A stretch of DNA of 46,773 bases from Sulfurovum sp. (lineage in GTDB: Bacteria; Campylobacterota; Campylobacteria; Campylobacterales; Sulfurovaceae). The notes beneath the pieces were generated by a model. That model ran no database searches. It saw only the letters and a list, made by a program, of their open reading frames with translations, and was not told the DNA's origin. Below, in pieces: positions 24,802-33,446 of the stretch. The stretch spans positions 65,713-112,485 of the forward strand of contig JALUBF010000023.1 in the NCBI GenBank assembly GCA_027045015.1, given 5' to 3'. Made by a program: the position numbers and the translations under genes. Positions within the stretch are counted from its first letter, which is position 1. Each line of letters opens with the position of its first letter.

Positions 24802-25698
24802 ATGAAAAAATTAATTTTAAGTATGATTGCAATTTCAGCACTTGCATCTGCAGATGTGAAAACAGTACTACCTTATTATGGTACAATTAATTATGATAAT
24901 TCATCAAACAAATCACTAAAAGATAGCTCAAAGTTTGGTGGATTTTACACAAGTATAGGTAATCTTGGATATCTATTTGAATTGGGATATAACTATCTTG
25001 ATACAAAATATAAAGATCCTAAGATATCAAATCTAAAACAACATGACCTTACAATGATGTATAGTAAATACTATCCTACATATATGATAAAAAGTGGTTT
25101 TCACTATATTAACAATAATGAAAAAACTGCCTTTAGAGATTTAGGAAATGGTATAGTTGGTATTTTAGGTGTTTCTAGATATACATTTAAACCAAAAAGT
25201 AAAACAACATATGGATTGGATCTATACTACTCTCACTATGGTAGTGCGCATAACGATAGAACTCTTGCTGAGATTAAAACTATAAATATAGCACAATTTA
25301 CACCATATTTAACATATGGAGAGACTATATCTTCATCAATGAGCAATGTATTTACATTTAAAACAAACTTCATATATTCTCATTCATATAAAGATACTTC
25401 TTATGTCTCATATGAATTTTCTGATACACTTATAGAAAATAAAGCTTATCTTACTCTTAGTTATCTTGGTGGTGATTTCAGAAGTGGTGTAAAAGATAAT
25501 GGTTTCTCTGTGTACAATACTAAAGATCTTTATAGTCGCTCATATCAAGCAAAATTAGGTTATCATTTCTCTAAAAAACTTGATGCTAGTATTGATTATA
25601 CTTCAAATTTCTATAAAGAGTATGATGCTAAAACTCTTAAACTTATGCCAAGAGGACGTAACAATATAATATCTGCTTCAATGAGTTATACTTTCTAA
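24802..25698 (+). CDS. outer-membrane beta-barrel-like protein
   Basis: Protein of 298 residues with a signal peptide (MKKLILSMIAISALASA, cleavage about residue 18) and a mature part of alternating strands such as GYLFELGYNYLDTKY, TTYGLDLYYSHYG, KAYLTLSYLGG and YQAKLGYHFSKKLDASIDY. It ends IISASMSYTF with the barrel-terminal Phe. I do not recognise a family; a YaiO-like barrel is possible. The ATG at 24802 fits the signal peptide better than the in-frame ATG at 24757, and AAAGGA lies about 12 bases upstream. An 84-base gap from the transporter-peptidase includes a 10-base palindrome (ATGTATACAT at 24757-24766), leaving room for its own promoter. Confidence 0.75.
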   Translation: MKKLILSMIAISALASADVKTVLPYYGTINYDNSSNKSLKDSSKFGGFYTSIGNLGYLFELGYNYLDTKYKDPKISNLKQHDLTMMYSKYYPTYMIKSGFHYINNNEKTAFRDLGNGIVGILGVSRYTFKPKSKTTYGLDLYYSHYGSAHNDRTLAEIKTINIAQFTPYLTYGETISSSMSNVFTFKTNFIYSHSYKDTSYVSYEFSDTLIENKAYLTLSYLGGDFRSGVKDNGFSVYNTKDLYSRSYQAKLGYHFSKKLDASIDYTSNFYKEYDAKTLKLMPRGRNNIISASMSYTF

Positions 25699-25699
25699 T

Positions 25700-26335
25700 A
25701 TGAAAAGATTTATATCTCTATGTCTAGCTACAACTATTTGGCTTGTAGCTAGTCAAACATCAAAAGATAATGAGATTCAAAAAGATTATTATCAATCTTA
25801 TAACTATGAACAAATTGGTAACTATGATGAAGCTATAAAAGTACTTGTACCACTTTATAATCAATATAAAAATGGATATACACTTAACTTACGTTTAGGT
25901 TGGCTATTTTTTAAAAGTAAAAGATATAAAGATAGTTTAGATTATTACCAAAAGGCTTCTATAATATCTCCAAATTCTATTGCTCCTCGTTTAGGCATAA
26001 TACGTATTTATCTTAAGACACAATCATACAAAAAAGTTGAGAGCGCATCACAACAGTTACTAAAGATAGACTACTATAATTACTATGCAAATTTATATAT
26101 TGTAAAAGCACTTATAGCCCAGAAAAAATATGATACTGCACTATTTGTTGTTAGAAAAATGTTAGTTTTATACCCTACATCAGTTAGATACCTTGAAGAG
26201 TTAGCAAAAATTTATAAAGCAACTAGTAATAAAAATTTATATCAAATTTATAAAGATATATTAATACTTGATCCAAACAATATTACAGTTTCCAATATGA
26301 AAAAACAATCTAATGTTCAAAATCTTAATCTTTGA
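25700..26335 (+). CDS. TPR-repeat protein, exported
   Basis: Protein of 211 residues with a probable signal peptide (MKRFISLCLATTIWLVASQTS) and four to five tetratricopeptide repeats, e.g. NYEQIGNYDEAIKVLVPLYN, LRLGWLFFKSKRYKDSLDYY and IVKALIAQKKYDTALFVVRK. TPRs mediate protein-protein contacts; with an outer-membrane barrel immediately upstream (one base apart) it may form a periplasmic part of an export complex, as in polysaccharide exporters where TPR domains sit on the barrel. That pairing is inference. It overlaps the next gene by 23 bases in another frame. Confidence 0.82.
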   Translation: MKRFISLCLATTIWLVASQTSKDNEIQKDYYQSYNYEQIGNYDEAIKVLVPLYNQYKNGYTLNLRLGWLFFKSKRYKDSLDYYQKASIISPNSIAPRLGIIRIYLKTQSYKKVESASQQLLKIDYYNYYANLYIVKALIAQKKYDTALFVVRKMLVLYPTSVRYLEELAKIYKATSNKNLYQIYKDILILDPNNITVSNMKKQSNVQNLNL

Positions 26336-26927
26336 AAGTACTCTTTCATATTATGTAAAAACACACTTTTCAATCTATGAGATTGATTTTGTGTGGACAG
26401 AAGAAGATATACTCTCTAAAACATTTGAAAAAAAATATGATTTATATATCATACATTTTAGTGCGCTAAATATTGTAGAGTCACTTAGAAATTCTGGTGA
26501 TATGACACCTATTATATTTATTGATGAGTATTATCTACTTGAACATATGAAGTTAGCTTTTCTCTATGGAGATGACTATCTTATTAAACCTCTTTATATT
26601 GAAGATATTTCTATACGAATAGATTATCATTATAGAAAAATATATAATCATAAAAATAATATTCTTATATATAAAGATTTCTATTTTCATATAAATAGCC
26701 GTCAACTTTTTAAAGATACTCAAAAAATAAAACTATCTCCAAATGAGTTGAAATTATCAGAATTATTACTACATTATAAAGAGAAACCACTAAATAAAGA
26801 GTTGATATATGATACACTAGAGAGTAGAAGTGAAGGCTCATTACGTGTTTATATCTCAAAACTAAATAAACTAGGATTTAATATAAAATATAATAGAGCC
26901 ATCTCAAGCTATATACTTATACCTTAA
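26313..26927 (+). CDS. OmpR-type regulator with degenerate receiver domain
   Basis: Regulator of 204 residues. The N-terminal ~105 residues resemble a receiver domain but the phospho-acceptor position carries His48 (YDLYIIHFSAL) where Asp is expected, and the acidic pair reads ES (residues 8-9). The conserved Lys92 (YLIKPL) is kept. The C-terminal ~80 residues are an OmpR-type winged helix (KLSPNELKLSELLLHY...SEGSLRVYISKLNKLGF), so it binds DNA. No histidine kinase is near. Phosphorylation in the classical way is therefore unlikely; it may be an atypical response regulator controlled otherwise. It overlaps the TPR gene by 23 bases and has no promoter of its own. Confidence 0.8.
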   Translation: MFKILIFESTLSYYVKTHFSIYEIDFVWTEEDILSKTFEKKYDLYIIHFSALNIVESLRNSGDMTPIIFIDEYYLLEHMKLAFLYGDDYLIKPLYIEDISIRIDYHYRKIYNHKNNILIYKDFYFHINSRQLFKDTQKIKLSPNELKLSELLLHYKEKPLNKELIYDTLESRSEGSLRVYISKLNKLGFNIKYNRAISSYILIP

Positions 26928-26937
26928 AATAATAAGA

Positions 26938-26943
26938 TATAAT
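26938..26943 (+). promoter_or_regulatory. -10 box of the APC permease gene
   Basis: TATAAT 25 bases before the ATG at 26969, with AGGA at 26959-26962. This separates the permease from the upstream cluster. Confidence 0.55.
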
Positions 26944-26968
26944 TACACTTTTAAAATTAGGATTTTTT

Positions 26969-28261
26969 ATGAATAATAGAACTATTAGTTTAATAGGCGC
27001 TATATCTATTGGTATTGGTGGTATGGTAGGTGGTGGTATATTTGCTGTACTTGGAGAGGCTGTATCGTTAGCTCATGGAGCAACTTTTGTGGCATTTTTT
27101 ACAGCAGGGTTAGTAGCTATTTTAACATCTTACTCCTATGCAAAATTATCTGTACACTATCAAAATCGTGGAGGAACTGTTGTATTTATAGATAATGCTT
27201 TTAAGAAAAATCTATTTTCAGGTAGTGTCAATTTGATGTTATGGCTAAGCTATTTAGTTACTATATCTCTATATGCTACAGCATTTGCTTCTTATGGAGG
27301 AACTTTTTTCCAACATTCAACAACCCCTTATATTAAACAAGGTCTCATCTTTATAGCTATCTTTCTACCAACTTTTATAAATCTAGTTAATGCTTCTTTT
27401 GTAAGTAAATCTGAATCTATTATTGTTTTTATAAAGATAACACTCCTTATACTAATTATAGTATCTGGAGCAAACTATATTGATATCCAACGTCTATCTC
27501 CTACACATTGGGAAGCACCTTTAGGCATAGTAACAGCAGGTATGATTATATTTGTAGCATATGAAGGATTTGAACTCATAGCCAATTCAGCCGAAGATAT
27601 CAAAAATCCTACAGTAAATCTACCTCGTGCTTTTTATGGTTCAGTTATTTTTGTTATTTTACTATATGTACTTATCTCCATAGTTACTGTTGGAGTTGTA
27701 CCCGAATCTCAACTTTTAGAGGCAAAAGATTATGCTTTAGCTATAGCAGCTAAACCTGCTTTAGGAGAAGTTGGATTTACTATTGTAGCTATTGCTGCAT
27801 TACTTTCTACATTTTCAGCCATCAATGCAACTATCTATGGAAATGCACGTTTAGGATTTTTTCTTGCCAATGAAGGAGAACTTCCAAAAATATTGGGTCA
27901 AGAGAAGAAAAATATACCTACGCTTGGAGTGTGGGTTACATCTATATTAAGTTTCTTTTTAGCTATCAGTATATCTTTAACAGAAATCGCCATTATAGCA
28001 AGTGCAGGTTTTTTACTTATCTTTGCTATTGTAAATATCTCAGCATTTAAATTGGCAAAAGAGATAAATGCAAATAGAATAATAACTCTTTTTGCTATTT
28101 TATGTTCTGTCTTGGCATTAACAACACTACTATTTCATACTTATACTAGTAACCCTAAAGCTGTTGTTATTTTTATCATATTTATGACTTTTTCTCTATT
28201 ATTTGAGTTAATATATGGCAGATTTGTTAGAGGTCATTTTTTAAATAGAAAATATTTATAA
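26969..28261 (+). CDS. APC superfamily amino-acid permease
   Basis: Permease of 430 residues with about 12 transmembrane segments. The conserved APC motif is present at the start (SIGIGGMVGGGIFAVLGEAV) and the substrate-binding helix reads AGMIIFVAYEGFELIANSAED. The exact amino acid is not evident. It has its own TATAAT promoter directly downstream of the regulator gene. Its stop overlaps the end of the convergent HAD gene by six bases. A functional link to the unusual cluster upstream, for example supply of an amino acid substrate, is possible but not shown. Confidence 0.88.
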   Translation: MNNRTISLIGAISIGIGGMVGGGIFAVLGEAVSLAHGATFVAFFTAGLVAILTSYSYAKLSVHYQNRGGTVVFIDNAFKKNLFSGSVNLMLWLSYLVTISLYATAFASYGGTFFQHSTTPYIKQGLIFIAIFLPTFINLVNASFVSKSESIIVFIKITLLILIIVSGANYIDIQRLSPTHWEAPLGIVTAGMIIFVAYEGFELIANSAEDIKNPTVNLPRAFYGSVIFVILLYVLISIVTVGVVPESQLLEAKDYALAIAAKPALGEVGFTIVAIAALLSTFSAINATIYGNARLGFFLANEGELPKILGQEKKNIPTLGVWVTSILSFFLAISISLTEIAIIASAGFLLIFAIVNISAFKLAKEINANRIITLFAILCSVLALTTLLFHTYTSNPKAVVIFIIFMTFSLLFELIYGRFVRGHFLNRKYL

Positions 28262-28873
28262 GATAATTCTTTTTAAATCATATACTGATTTAAGAGCATT
28301 TTTATGCTCTGTAAATCCCCAATCTACCATAAGATAATCCATATTAGCTCTTTTAGCAGACATCTCATCTTTTGAGCTATCTCCTATAAAAATAGCATCT
28401 TCTACCTTGATATGAAGTTCATCTAATATTTTAAATAACATATCTGGATAAGGCTTACCTTTAGCTACATCATCATAACAGACTACTGCATCAAATAAAT
28501 TATAGATATTTAGATATGTAAGTGATTCTATAGTTGAACTTCTATATGCATTGGTAGCTACTGCTAACTTTTTACCCTGCTTTTTAAGCTCTAAGAGAAG
28601 CTCTTCTATGCCTTTATATAGTACCAATTCTTTATCGTGATTTTTACTATAATACTCAGTAAACCATCTCTCGTGATCGGCATCAAAACTCTTTGTATGA
28701 TAGAAAGTTTGTGCTGGATTTATAGTATTATCATTTATTAAGTGTAAGATTTTATCTTTATCCATAGCTTCAAAACCAAGATTTTTACGTACATAGTTAA
28801 TGGCATTGGCTATAGCAATAGAACTATTTACCAATGTACCGTCCATATCAAATATAATAAGATTTTTTTTCAT
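28256..28873 (-). CDS. HAD-superfamily phosphatase
   Basis: HAD hydrolase of 205 residues, of the phosphoglycolate-phosphatase-like subgroup by sequence. Nucleophile Asp9 and Asp11 lie in FDMDGTL, motif II is VATNAY, motif III has the Lys in AKGKPYPD, and IGDSSKDE supplies the metal ligands. Substrate unknown. The start lies 5 bases downstream of the psd stop, so it is cotranscribed with psd. Its stop overlaps that of the APC permease. Confidence 0.88.
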   Translation of the reverse strand: MKKNLIIFDMDGTLVNSSIAIANAINYVRKNLGFEAMDKDKILHLINDNTINPAQTFYHTKSFDADHERWFTEYYSKNHDKELVLYKGIEELLLELKKQGKKLAVATNAYRSSTIESLTYLNIYNLFDAVVCYDDVAKGKPYPDMLFKILDELHIKVEDAIFIGDSSKDEMSAKRANMDYLMVDWGFTEHKNALKSVYDLKRIIL

Positions 28874-28878
28874 ATAGA

Positions 28879-29694
28879 TTACCTTATAGTTCCTAAAATA
28901 TCTGTAAATGATACCTTTTGATTTATAGATACTTCAGGTACGATACTTCCTTGTTCAGAGAATGTCAAGATAGTTGAACCCATCTCAAACCAACCAAACA
29001 TCTCCCCTCTTTCTACCCATAAATCTTCATACTCATAGTGTTGAGGCTCTCTTATATCTGAATTTGTCTCTACTCTTGGTTCAAATGTAACTACCATCTT
29101 ACCAACATTTAAAGCACCTACAAGTACTAAAACTTGACATCTTCCTCTCTTATCTTTACACTCTAATACCACTCGTTCATTTTCTATAAAAAGGTCTTTT
29201 TTATTGCGTAGTAGAGGAAAATTAACTGGATATAACTTACCAGGGATATGAGTAAGTGAGACTATTTGTAAATCCATAGGCATATGGTAACGATGGTAAT
29301 CTTTTGGAGATAGATAGAAGTTTATAAACTCTCCACCCTCCACTTTTTTAACTGCCTCTTTATGATAATCTCCAAAAAGCTCTTCTATACTGTAGCTCAT
29401 ACCCTTTATCTGATAAGCTCTAGCATTTTCTATCTTACCTGCATCAGTTATAAGTGCATCAACTCCAGAGATGAGTTTACTCTTTTCTTCGGGTATAGCT
29501 CTAGGTATTTTAAAGCTTCTCGTAAAGAGTTTATTGAGCGTTTTGTAGTTATTTGGTTTATCAAACTCTGACATATCAAGTCCCATTAGCTTTACATACC
29601 CTGAATTGATAGTATGTTGAATGATAGATGGAAACTCTTTTGATGCAAACTTTCCAAAAATAGATGAGATAACAGAAGTATAGTGTTTTTTCAT
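28879..29694 (-). CDS. psd: phosphatidylserine decarboxylase
   Basis: Psd converts phosphatidylserine to phosphatidylethanolamine with a pyruvoyl group formed by self-cleavage. In this 271-residue protein the cleavage motif is MGST, with Gly239-Ser240 (usual LGST), the phrase SPKDYHRYHMP (residues 129-139) holds the catalytic His and Asp79 (SGVDALITDAG) is the probable triad acid. GALNVGKMVVTF is also conserved. It acts at the inner membrane. A TATAAT box lies on the minus strand at 29725-29730, and AGGA precedes the ATG. The HAD gene follows in the same transcript. Confidence 0.93.
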   Translation of the reverse strand: MKKHYTSVISSIFGKFASKEFPSIIQHTINSGYVKLMGLDMSEFDKPNNYKTLNKLFTRSFKIPRAIPEEKSKLISGVDALITDAGKIENARAYQIKGMSYSIEELFGDYHKEAVKKVEGGEFINFYLSPKDYHRYHMPMDLQIVSLTHIPGKLYPVNFPLLRNKKDLFIENERVVLECKDKRGRCQVLVLVGALNVGKMVVTFEPRVETNSDIREPQHYEYEDLWVERGEMFGWFEMGSTILTFSEQGSIVPEVSINQKVSFTDILGTIR

Positions 29695-29724
29695 AGTAAG
29701 ATATCCTATATATAAATTACTTAT

Positions 29725-29730
29725 ATTATA
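29725..29730 (-). promoter_or_regulatory. -10 box of psd
   Basis: TATAAT read on the minus strand, 30 bases upstream of the psd ATG, in the 80-base divergent spacer to the exonuclease gene. Confidence 0.5.
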
Positions 29731-29774
29731 GCAGAAATAGGATATTATCTTTTATTAAAAAATTAGGAAAGAAT

Positions 29775-30515
29775 ATGGCAAAATATATACTATTTGATAC
29801 AGAAACAACTGGTGCTGGAGAGAATGACCGTATTATACAATTTGGTGCTATGATAGTTCACAATAAAAATGAGATAGATGTTTATGATGAGTTGTGTAGC
29901 ACAGAAGTACCCATATCTATAGAAGCTATGGAAATTCACAATATCATACCAGATAAACTTATAGGCAAACCTACATTTAATGAATTAGCTATAGTTAAAG
30001 AGATACATAGATATAACTCTTGTGAAAATTATCTGATAGCTCATAACATTAGTTTTGATTTAGGTATGCTAAAAAAAGAGGGATTTGAGAACAATTATAC
30101 ACTCATAGATACTCTGCGTTGTGCAAAACACCTTTTAGATGATATACCATACCATAGACTACAGTATCTAAGATATGCTCTTGAACTATATAAAAGTGAA
30201 GATAGTGAAGCTACAAAACTAGGTGTATCCATAAAAGCTCATGATGCCATAGGTGATGTACTCATAATGAAACTACTACTATCCAAACTTGTAAAGATTA
30301 CTCAAGATAGATATCCAAATATAAATCCTATGATAAAACTAGCAGAACTTACAAATACTCCTGTACTTCTAAAAACATTTAAATTTGGAAAATATAAAGA
30401 TAGAGCTATAGAAGAGATAGTAAAAACAGATACTGGATACATAAATTGGATGAAAAACAATATGGATTTAGCTGAAGATTTAGTTTATACATTGAAATAC
30501 TATCAAAATAGGTAA
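29775..30515 (+). CDS. DnaQ-like 3'-5' exonuclease with DUF3820-type C-terminus
   Basis: DEDD-family exonuclease, 246 residues. Motif I is FDTETTG (Asp8, Glu10), motif II is LIAHNISFDLGML, and motif III is AHDAIGDVLI, of the DEDDh type. The last ~55 residues (FKFGKYKDRAIEEIVKTDTG...YINWMKNN) match the small domain seen at the end of ExoX-like nucleases and of DUF3820 proteins. It degrades single-strand DNA ends or proofreads in this family; the precise task is not fixed by sequence. It is a monocistronic gene, divergent from psd and convergent with the TrkA-C gene. Confidence 0.85.
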   Translation: MAKYILFDTETTGAGENDRIIQFGAMIVHNKNEIDVYDELCSTEVPISIEAMEIHNIIPDKLIGKPTFNELAIVKEIHRYNSCENYLIAHNISFDLGMLKKEGFENNYTLIDTLRCAKHLLDDIPYHRLQYLRYALELYKSEDSEATKLGVSIKAHDAIGDVLIMKLLLSKLVKITQDRYPNINPMIKLAELTNTPVLLKTFKFGKYKDRAIEEIVKTDTGYINWMKNNMDLAEDLVYTLKYYQNR

Positions 30516-30526
30516 CCATCTATATA

Positions 30527-31954
30527 CTACTCATCAATATCAAAGGGGATAAGTAGTTTTGGATGTTTTTTTCTTATCAATAAGTAATCTTTTACCTTTA
30601 ATGAGATTAATTTAAAAATACTTCTTTTACCTATATCTTTATCAAACGGCGCAATTTGTAGTATATTATCCATTTTTGCAACTTCTCGTATTGGATTTGC
30701 AATTTTTTTCTCTATATTTATCTCCATATTAAAGATATGTGTTAATGTTTCATAATATTCTATTATCATCTCTCTACCATTAAAATCACCCTCTGGATCA
30801 AAATCACATAAACAAAGAGTTGTATTTAATGCTTCAGATATATCAAATGCACTAGAAGCTATGGACTCCATTTTCTCATCTTTATCCATAAGAATAATAG
30901 ATTTTCTTACATCTTTTATAGACTGATTTCCAAAAAGATAGACTAAATTTTTTAACTTATATAATCTATCTGAAAATTTATTAGATTCAAATGTATAAAG
31001 AGAATTTAAAACAAGTCCAATATTATACTCATATATATCAAATTCTATCAAGTCAGCCATATCTACGTTATCATAAACAACATATATATATATATTATTG
31101 GCTTCATACTCTTTTACTCTTTGTAATAAATCAAAATCATTAGGATATAAGATACGTACAAATAATTTTTTATCTTTTAATCTATTTAATATATATATTG
31201 TCTCATCAAGATATGTGAACATTTTTAATTTATCAAATCTAAAATCTAAAATAAGATATATATTTTGACCAAATGGCTCAGGAAATATACCTGTACGTCT
31301 ATTTATAATTTTACTTATATTATCAAGAACACGAGGTTTACCAACAAGTAATAATGTATCATCTGGTTTTATCATAGTTGCATTTGTAGGTAATATCTGC
31401 TTTTTATCACGATATAGTGCTACTATTTTCCATTTTCGTTGCAAGATAGAACCTATATGTCTATAGGCATAAGATGAACCAAAAGGTACATGAACCTCCA
31501 TAATCTCACCCTCTCCAAGCCCAATATTTTGTGCTACCAAAGGTACATTTGGAAGTTTATTGTAAAGATGTGCTGTTGCTAATGTAGATACATCTACAAT
31601 AGTTATATTTTCATACTCACTACCAATAGTATCATTATTCCATTCATTTAAAAGAACTATACGTGCCTTATGAGAAATAAGTTTAAGATTTTTAAGTGAG
31701 TATTCTACATCTTTTATATTATCCATAACTATAAAAATATTTAAAAAATTTGTCTCTTTCATAATACATGATAGCTTATAAAAACTTGTCGGATCACTCT
31801 TTATAAGATTGAAATTTTTATCTATATGTTCAGGTATTGTTTCATCATTATAATATCCAATAGTATAATAATTTTGAGAGACTCTTTTCTTGTTTATAAG
31901 TTCAATAAAATCTTTTGCAATATTTCCATTTGCTAAAATTAATATATTTTTTAT
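30527..31954 (-). CDS. TrkA-C (RCK_C) domain protein (COG3400-like), probable ATA start
   Basis: Cytoplasmic protein, most likely 475 residues, with an N-terminal Rossmann-like part ([15 protein letters not shown]), a TrkA-C domain at about 150-225 ([16 protein letters not shown]...DDTLLLVG) and a C-terminal region of unknown type. TrkA-C domains bind ligands and regulate ion transport. The first standard start, ATG at 31762, would cut off the Rossmann motif. The frame stays open 64 codons further, to an ATA at 31952-31954 preceded by AGGAAG four bases away, and an in-frame TGA lies just before. I take the ATA as start; if wrong, the protein begins at 31762 with 411 residues. Family assignment is from memory. 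Confidence 0.78.
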   Translation of the reverse strand: MKNILILANGNIAKDFIELINKKRVSQNYYTIGYYNDETIPEHIDKNFNLIKSDPTSFYKLSCIMKETNFLNIFIVMDNIKDVEYSLKNLKLISHKARIVLLNEWNNDTIGSEYENITIVDVSTLATAHLYNKLPNVPLVAQNIGLGEGEIMEVHVPFGSSYAYRHIGSILQRKWKIVALYRDKKQILPTNATMIKPDDTLLLVGKPRVLDNISKIINRRTGIFPEPFGQNIYLILDFRFDKLKMFTYLDETIYILNRLKDKKLFVRILYPNDFDLLQRVKEYEANNIYIYVVYDNVDMADLIEFDIYEYNIGLVLNSLYTFESNKFSDRLYKLKNLVYLFGNQSIKDVRKSIILMDKDEKMESIASSAFDISEALNTTLCLCDFDPEGDFNGREMIIEYYETLTHIFNMEINIEKKIANPIREVAKMDNILQIAPFDKDIGKRSIFKLISLKVKDYLLIRKKHPKLLIPFDIDE

Positions 31955-31978
31955 GATACTTCCTCATATGCTTTTAGC

Positions 31979-31984
31979 TATAAT
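31979..31984 (+). promoter_or_regulatory. -10 box of tgt
   Basis: TATAAT 30 bases before the tgt ATG at 32015. The AGGAG at 31997-32001 is 13 bases from the ATG, further than usual. Confidence 0.55.
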
Positions 31985-32014
31985 TTCACATTATTTAGGA
32001 GTAATTATAACACA

Positions 32015-33139
32015 ATGGATTTTCAAATAGATAAAAAAGATGGTAAAGCTAGAGCTTGTACCATAAAAACAGCACATTCAACTATTCAAACACCAGTATT
32101 TATGCCTGTTGGAACTGTAGGTGCAGTCAAATCACTAGATGCTATTGATTTGGCAACATTTATTAAACCCGAGATTATATTGGCAAATACTTATCATATG
32201 TATATACGCCCTAAAGATGATGTGGTAGCCAAGATGGGTAAACTTCACGGTTTTACCAAATATCCAAAATCATTCCTTACAGACTCTGGAGGGTTTCAAG
32301 CATTTTCACTCTCCAATAATGTCAAGATAGATGAAGGTGGTATAACATTTGCAAGTCATTTAGATGGTAGTAAACACTATTTTACCCCAAAAAAAGTGAT
32401 AGATATTCAACACAATCTAGGTTCAGATATTATGATGATATTAGATGACCTTGTAGCACTTCCAGCTACAAAAGAACGTATAGGTGCGAGTATAGAACGG
32501 ACTACAAGATGGGCTAAAGAGAGCATAGATTACTTTAGAAAAAAACAGTCTGAGGGTGTAGGAGTTGAACAAAATATCTTTGCTATTATTCAAGGTGGAA
32601 CAGATAGAGCATTTAGAGAAAAGTCTGCCAAAGAGTTATGTGCTTTAGATTTTGATGGTTTTGCTATTGGTGGGCTAAGTGTTGGTGAAGCCAATCAAGA
32701 TATGTACGATACTGTAGAGTGGACAACTCAGTTTATGCCTGAAGATAAACCACGATACCTAATGGGTGTAGGAACTCCTGAAGATTTGGTAGAAAATGTA
32801 GCACGTGGAGTAGATATGTTTGACTGTGTTATGCCTACACGTAATGCACGTAATGGTACATTATTTACTAGCTTTGGAAAGATAAACATTAAAAAGGCAG
32901 AATTTACAACAGATGATGCTCCAATAGATCCAGAATGTAACTGTATCGTATGTAAAACCTATTCACGTTCATATCTACGTCACCTATTTAGAGCAAGAGA
33001 GATAACCTACTTTAGATTAGGAACTATACACAATCTATACTACTATCTAAATCTAATGAAACAGATGAGAGAAGCTATCTTGAACGACAAGTTTGAAGAT
33101 TTTAGAAAAGAGTTTTATGCCAAAAGAGTAAAAAAGTAG
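32015..33139 (+). CDS. tgt: tRNA-guanine transglycosylase (Tgt)
   Basis: Tgt exchanges guanine-34 for preQ1 in tRNAs with GUN anticodons, in queuosine synthesis. In 374 residues the family motifs are clear: [14 protein letters not shown], catalytic-site DSGGFQAF (Asp90), [20 protein letters not shown], the second catalytic Asp region [16 protein letters not shown], and the zinc-binding [17 protein letters not shown]. It begins [13 protein letters not shown], like other Campylobacterota Tgt. It is monocistronic and ends in a strong hairpin at 33142-33169. Confidence 0.97.
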   Translation: MDFQIDKKDGKARACTIKTAHSTIQTPVFMPVGTVGAVKSLDAIDLATFIKPEIILANTYHMYIRPKDDVVAKMGKLHGFTKYPKSFLTDSGGFQAFSLSNNVKIDEGGITFASHLDGSKHYFTPKKVIDIQHNLGSDIMMILDDLVALPATKERIGASIERTTRWAKESIDYFRKKQSEGVGVEQNIFAIIQGGTDRAFREKSAKELCALDFDGFAIGGLSVGEANQDMYDTVEWTTQFMPEDKPRYLMGVGTPEDLVENVARGVDMFDCVMPTRNARNGTLFTSFGKINIKKAEFTTDDAPIDPECNCIVCKTYSRSYLRHLFRAREITYFRLGTIHNLYYYLNLMKQMREAILNDKFEDFRKEFYAKRVKK

Positions 33140-33141
33140 TC

Positions 33142-33169
33142 CAATATCTCATTTTAAGATGAGATATTG
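33142..33169. terminator. terminator after tgt
   Basis: Perfect 11-bp stem (caatatctcat / atgagatattg) with a 6-base loop, followed on the plus strand by GCTATTTATT. The convergent minus-strand gene stops at 33170, so it probably terminates both. Confidence 0.75.
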
Positions 33170-33430
33170 CTATTTATTGGCTATCTTTTCAAGAAGTATA
33201 GTCTGTTTTTTCAACTCCATATATTTTTCACGAGATGTAATAAAATGTTCTAATAGTAAGATAATCACCATTCCTGATATCATCGCTACAACTGAAGCTA
33301 TAATAGCAGATAAAATCGATATAGAATAGAAAGTTAAAAAGGCACTTGAAGCACCTAAAAAAAGAGTAGCCCAAGCTACTCCTAGAAGAAAATTAACAAT
33401 AAAACTTAAACTTTTATTTCCAAGTCTCAT
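33170..33430 (-). CDS. small membrane protein, unknown function
   Basis: Unrecognised 86-residue protein with two transmembrane segments (about residues 9-33 and 38-62) and a charged C-terminal helix (SREKYMELKKQTILLEKIANK). It lies 16 bases downstream of atpB on the same strand and ends at the shared terminator, so it is cotranscribed with the ATP synthase a-subunit gene. It may be an assembly or accessory protein of that operon, but nothing in the sequence shows this. The ribosome-binding site is weak. Confidence 0.65.
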   Translation of the reverse strand: MRLGNKSLSFIVNFLLGVAWATLFLGASSAFLTFYSISILSAIIASVVAMISGMVIILLLEHFITSREKYMELKKQTILLEKIANK

Positions 33431-33446
33431 AACTTACTATTAACTC

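Noticed and set aside
19313-26927. Urease or urea-degradation locus, suggested by the urea-transporter-like domain
   Set aside because: No ure structural or accessory gene and no urea carboxylase or allophanate hydrolase is in the window.
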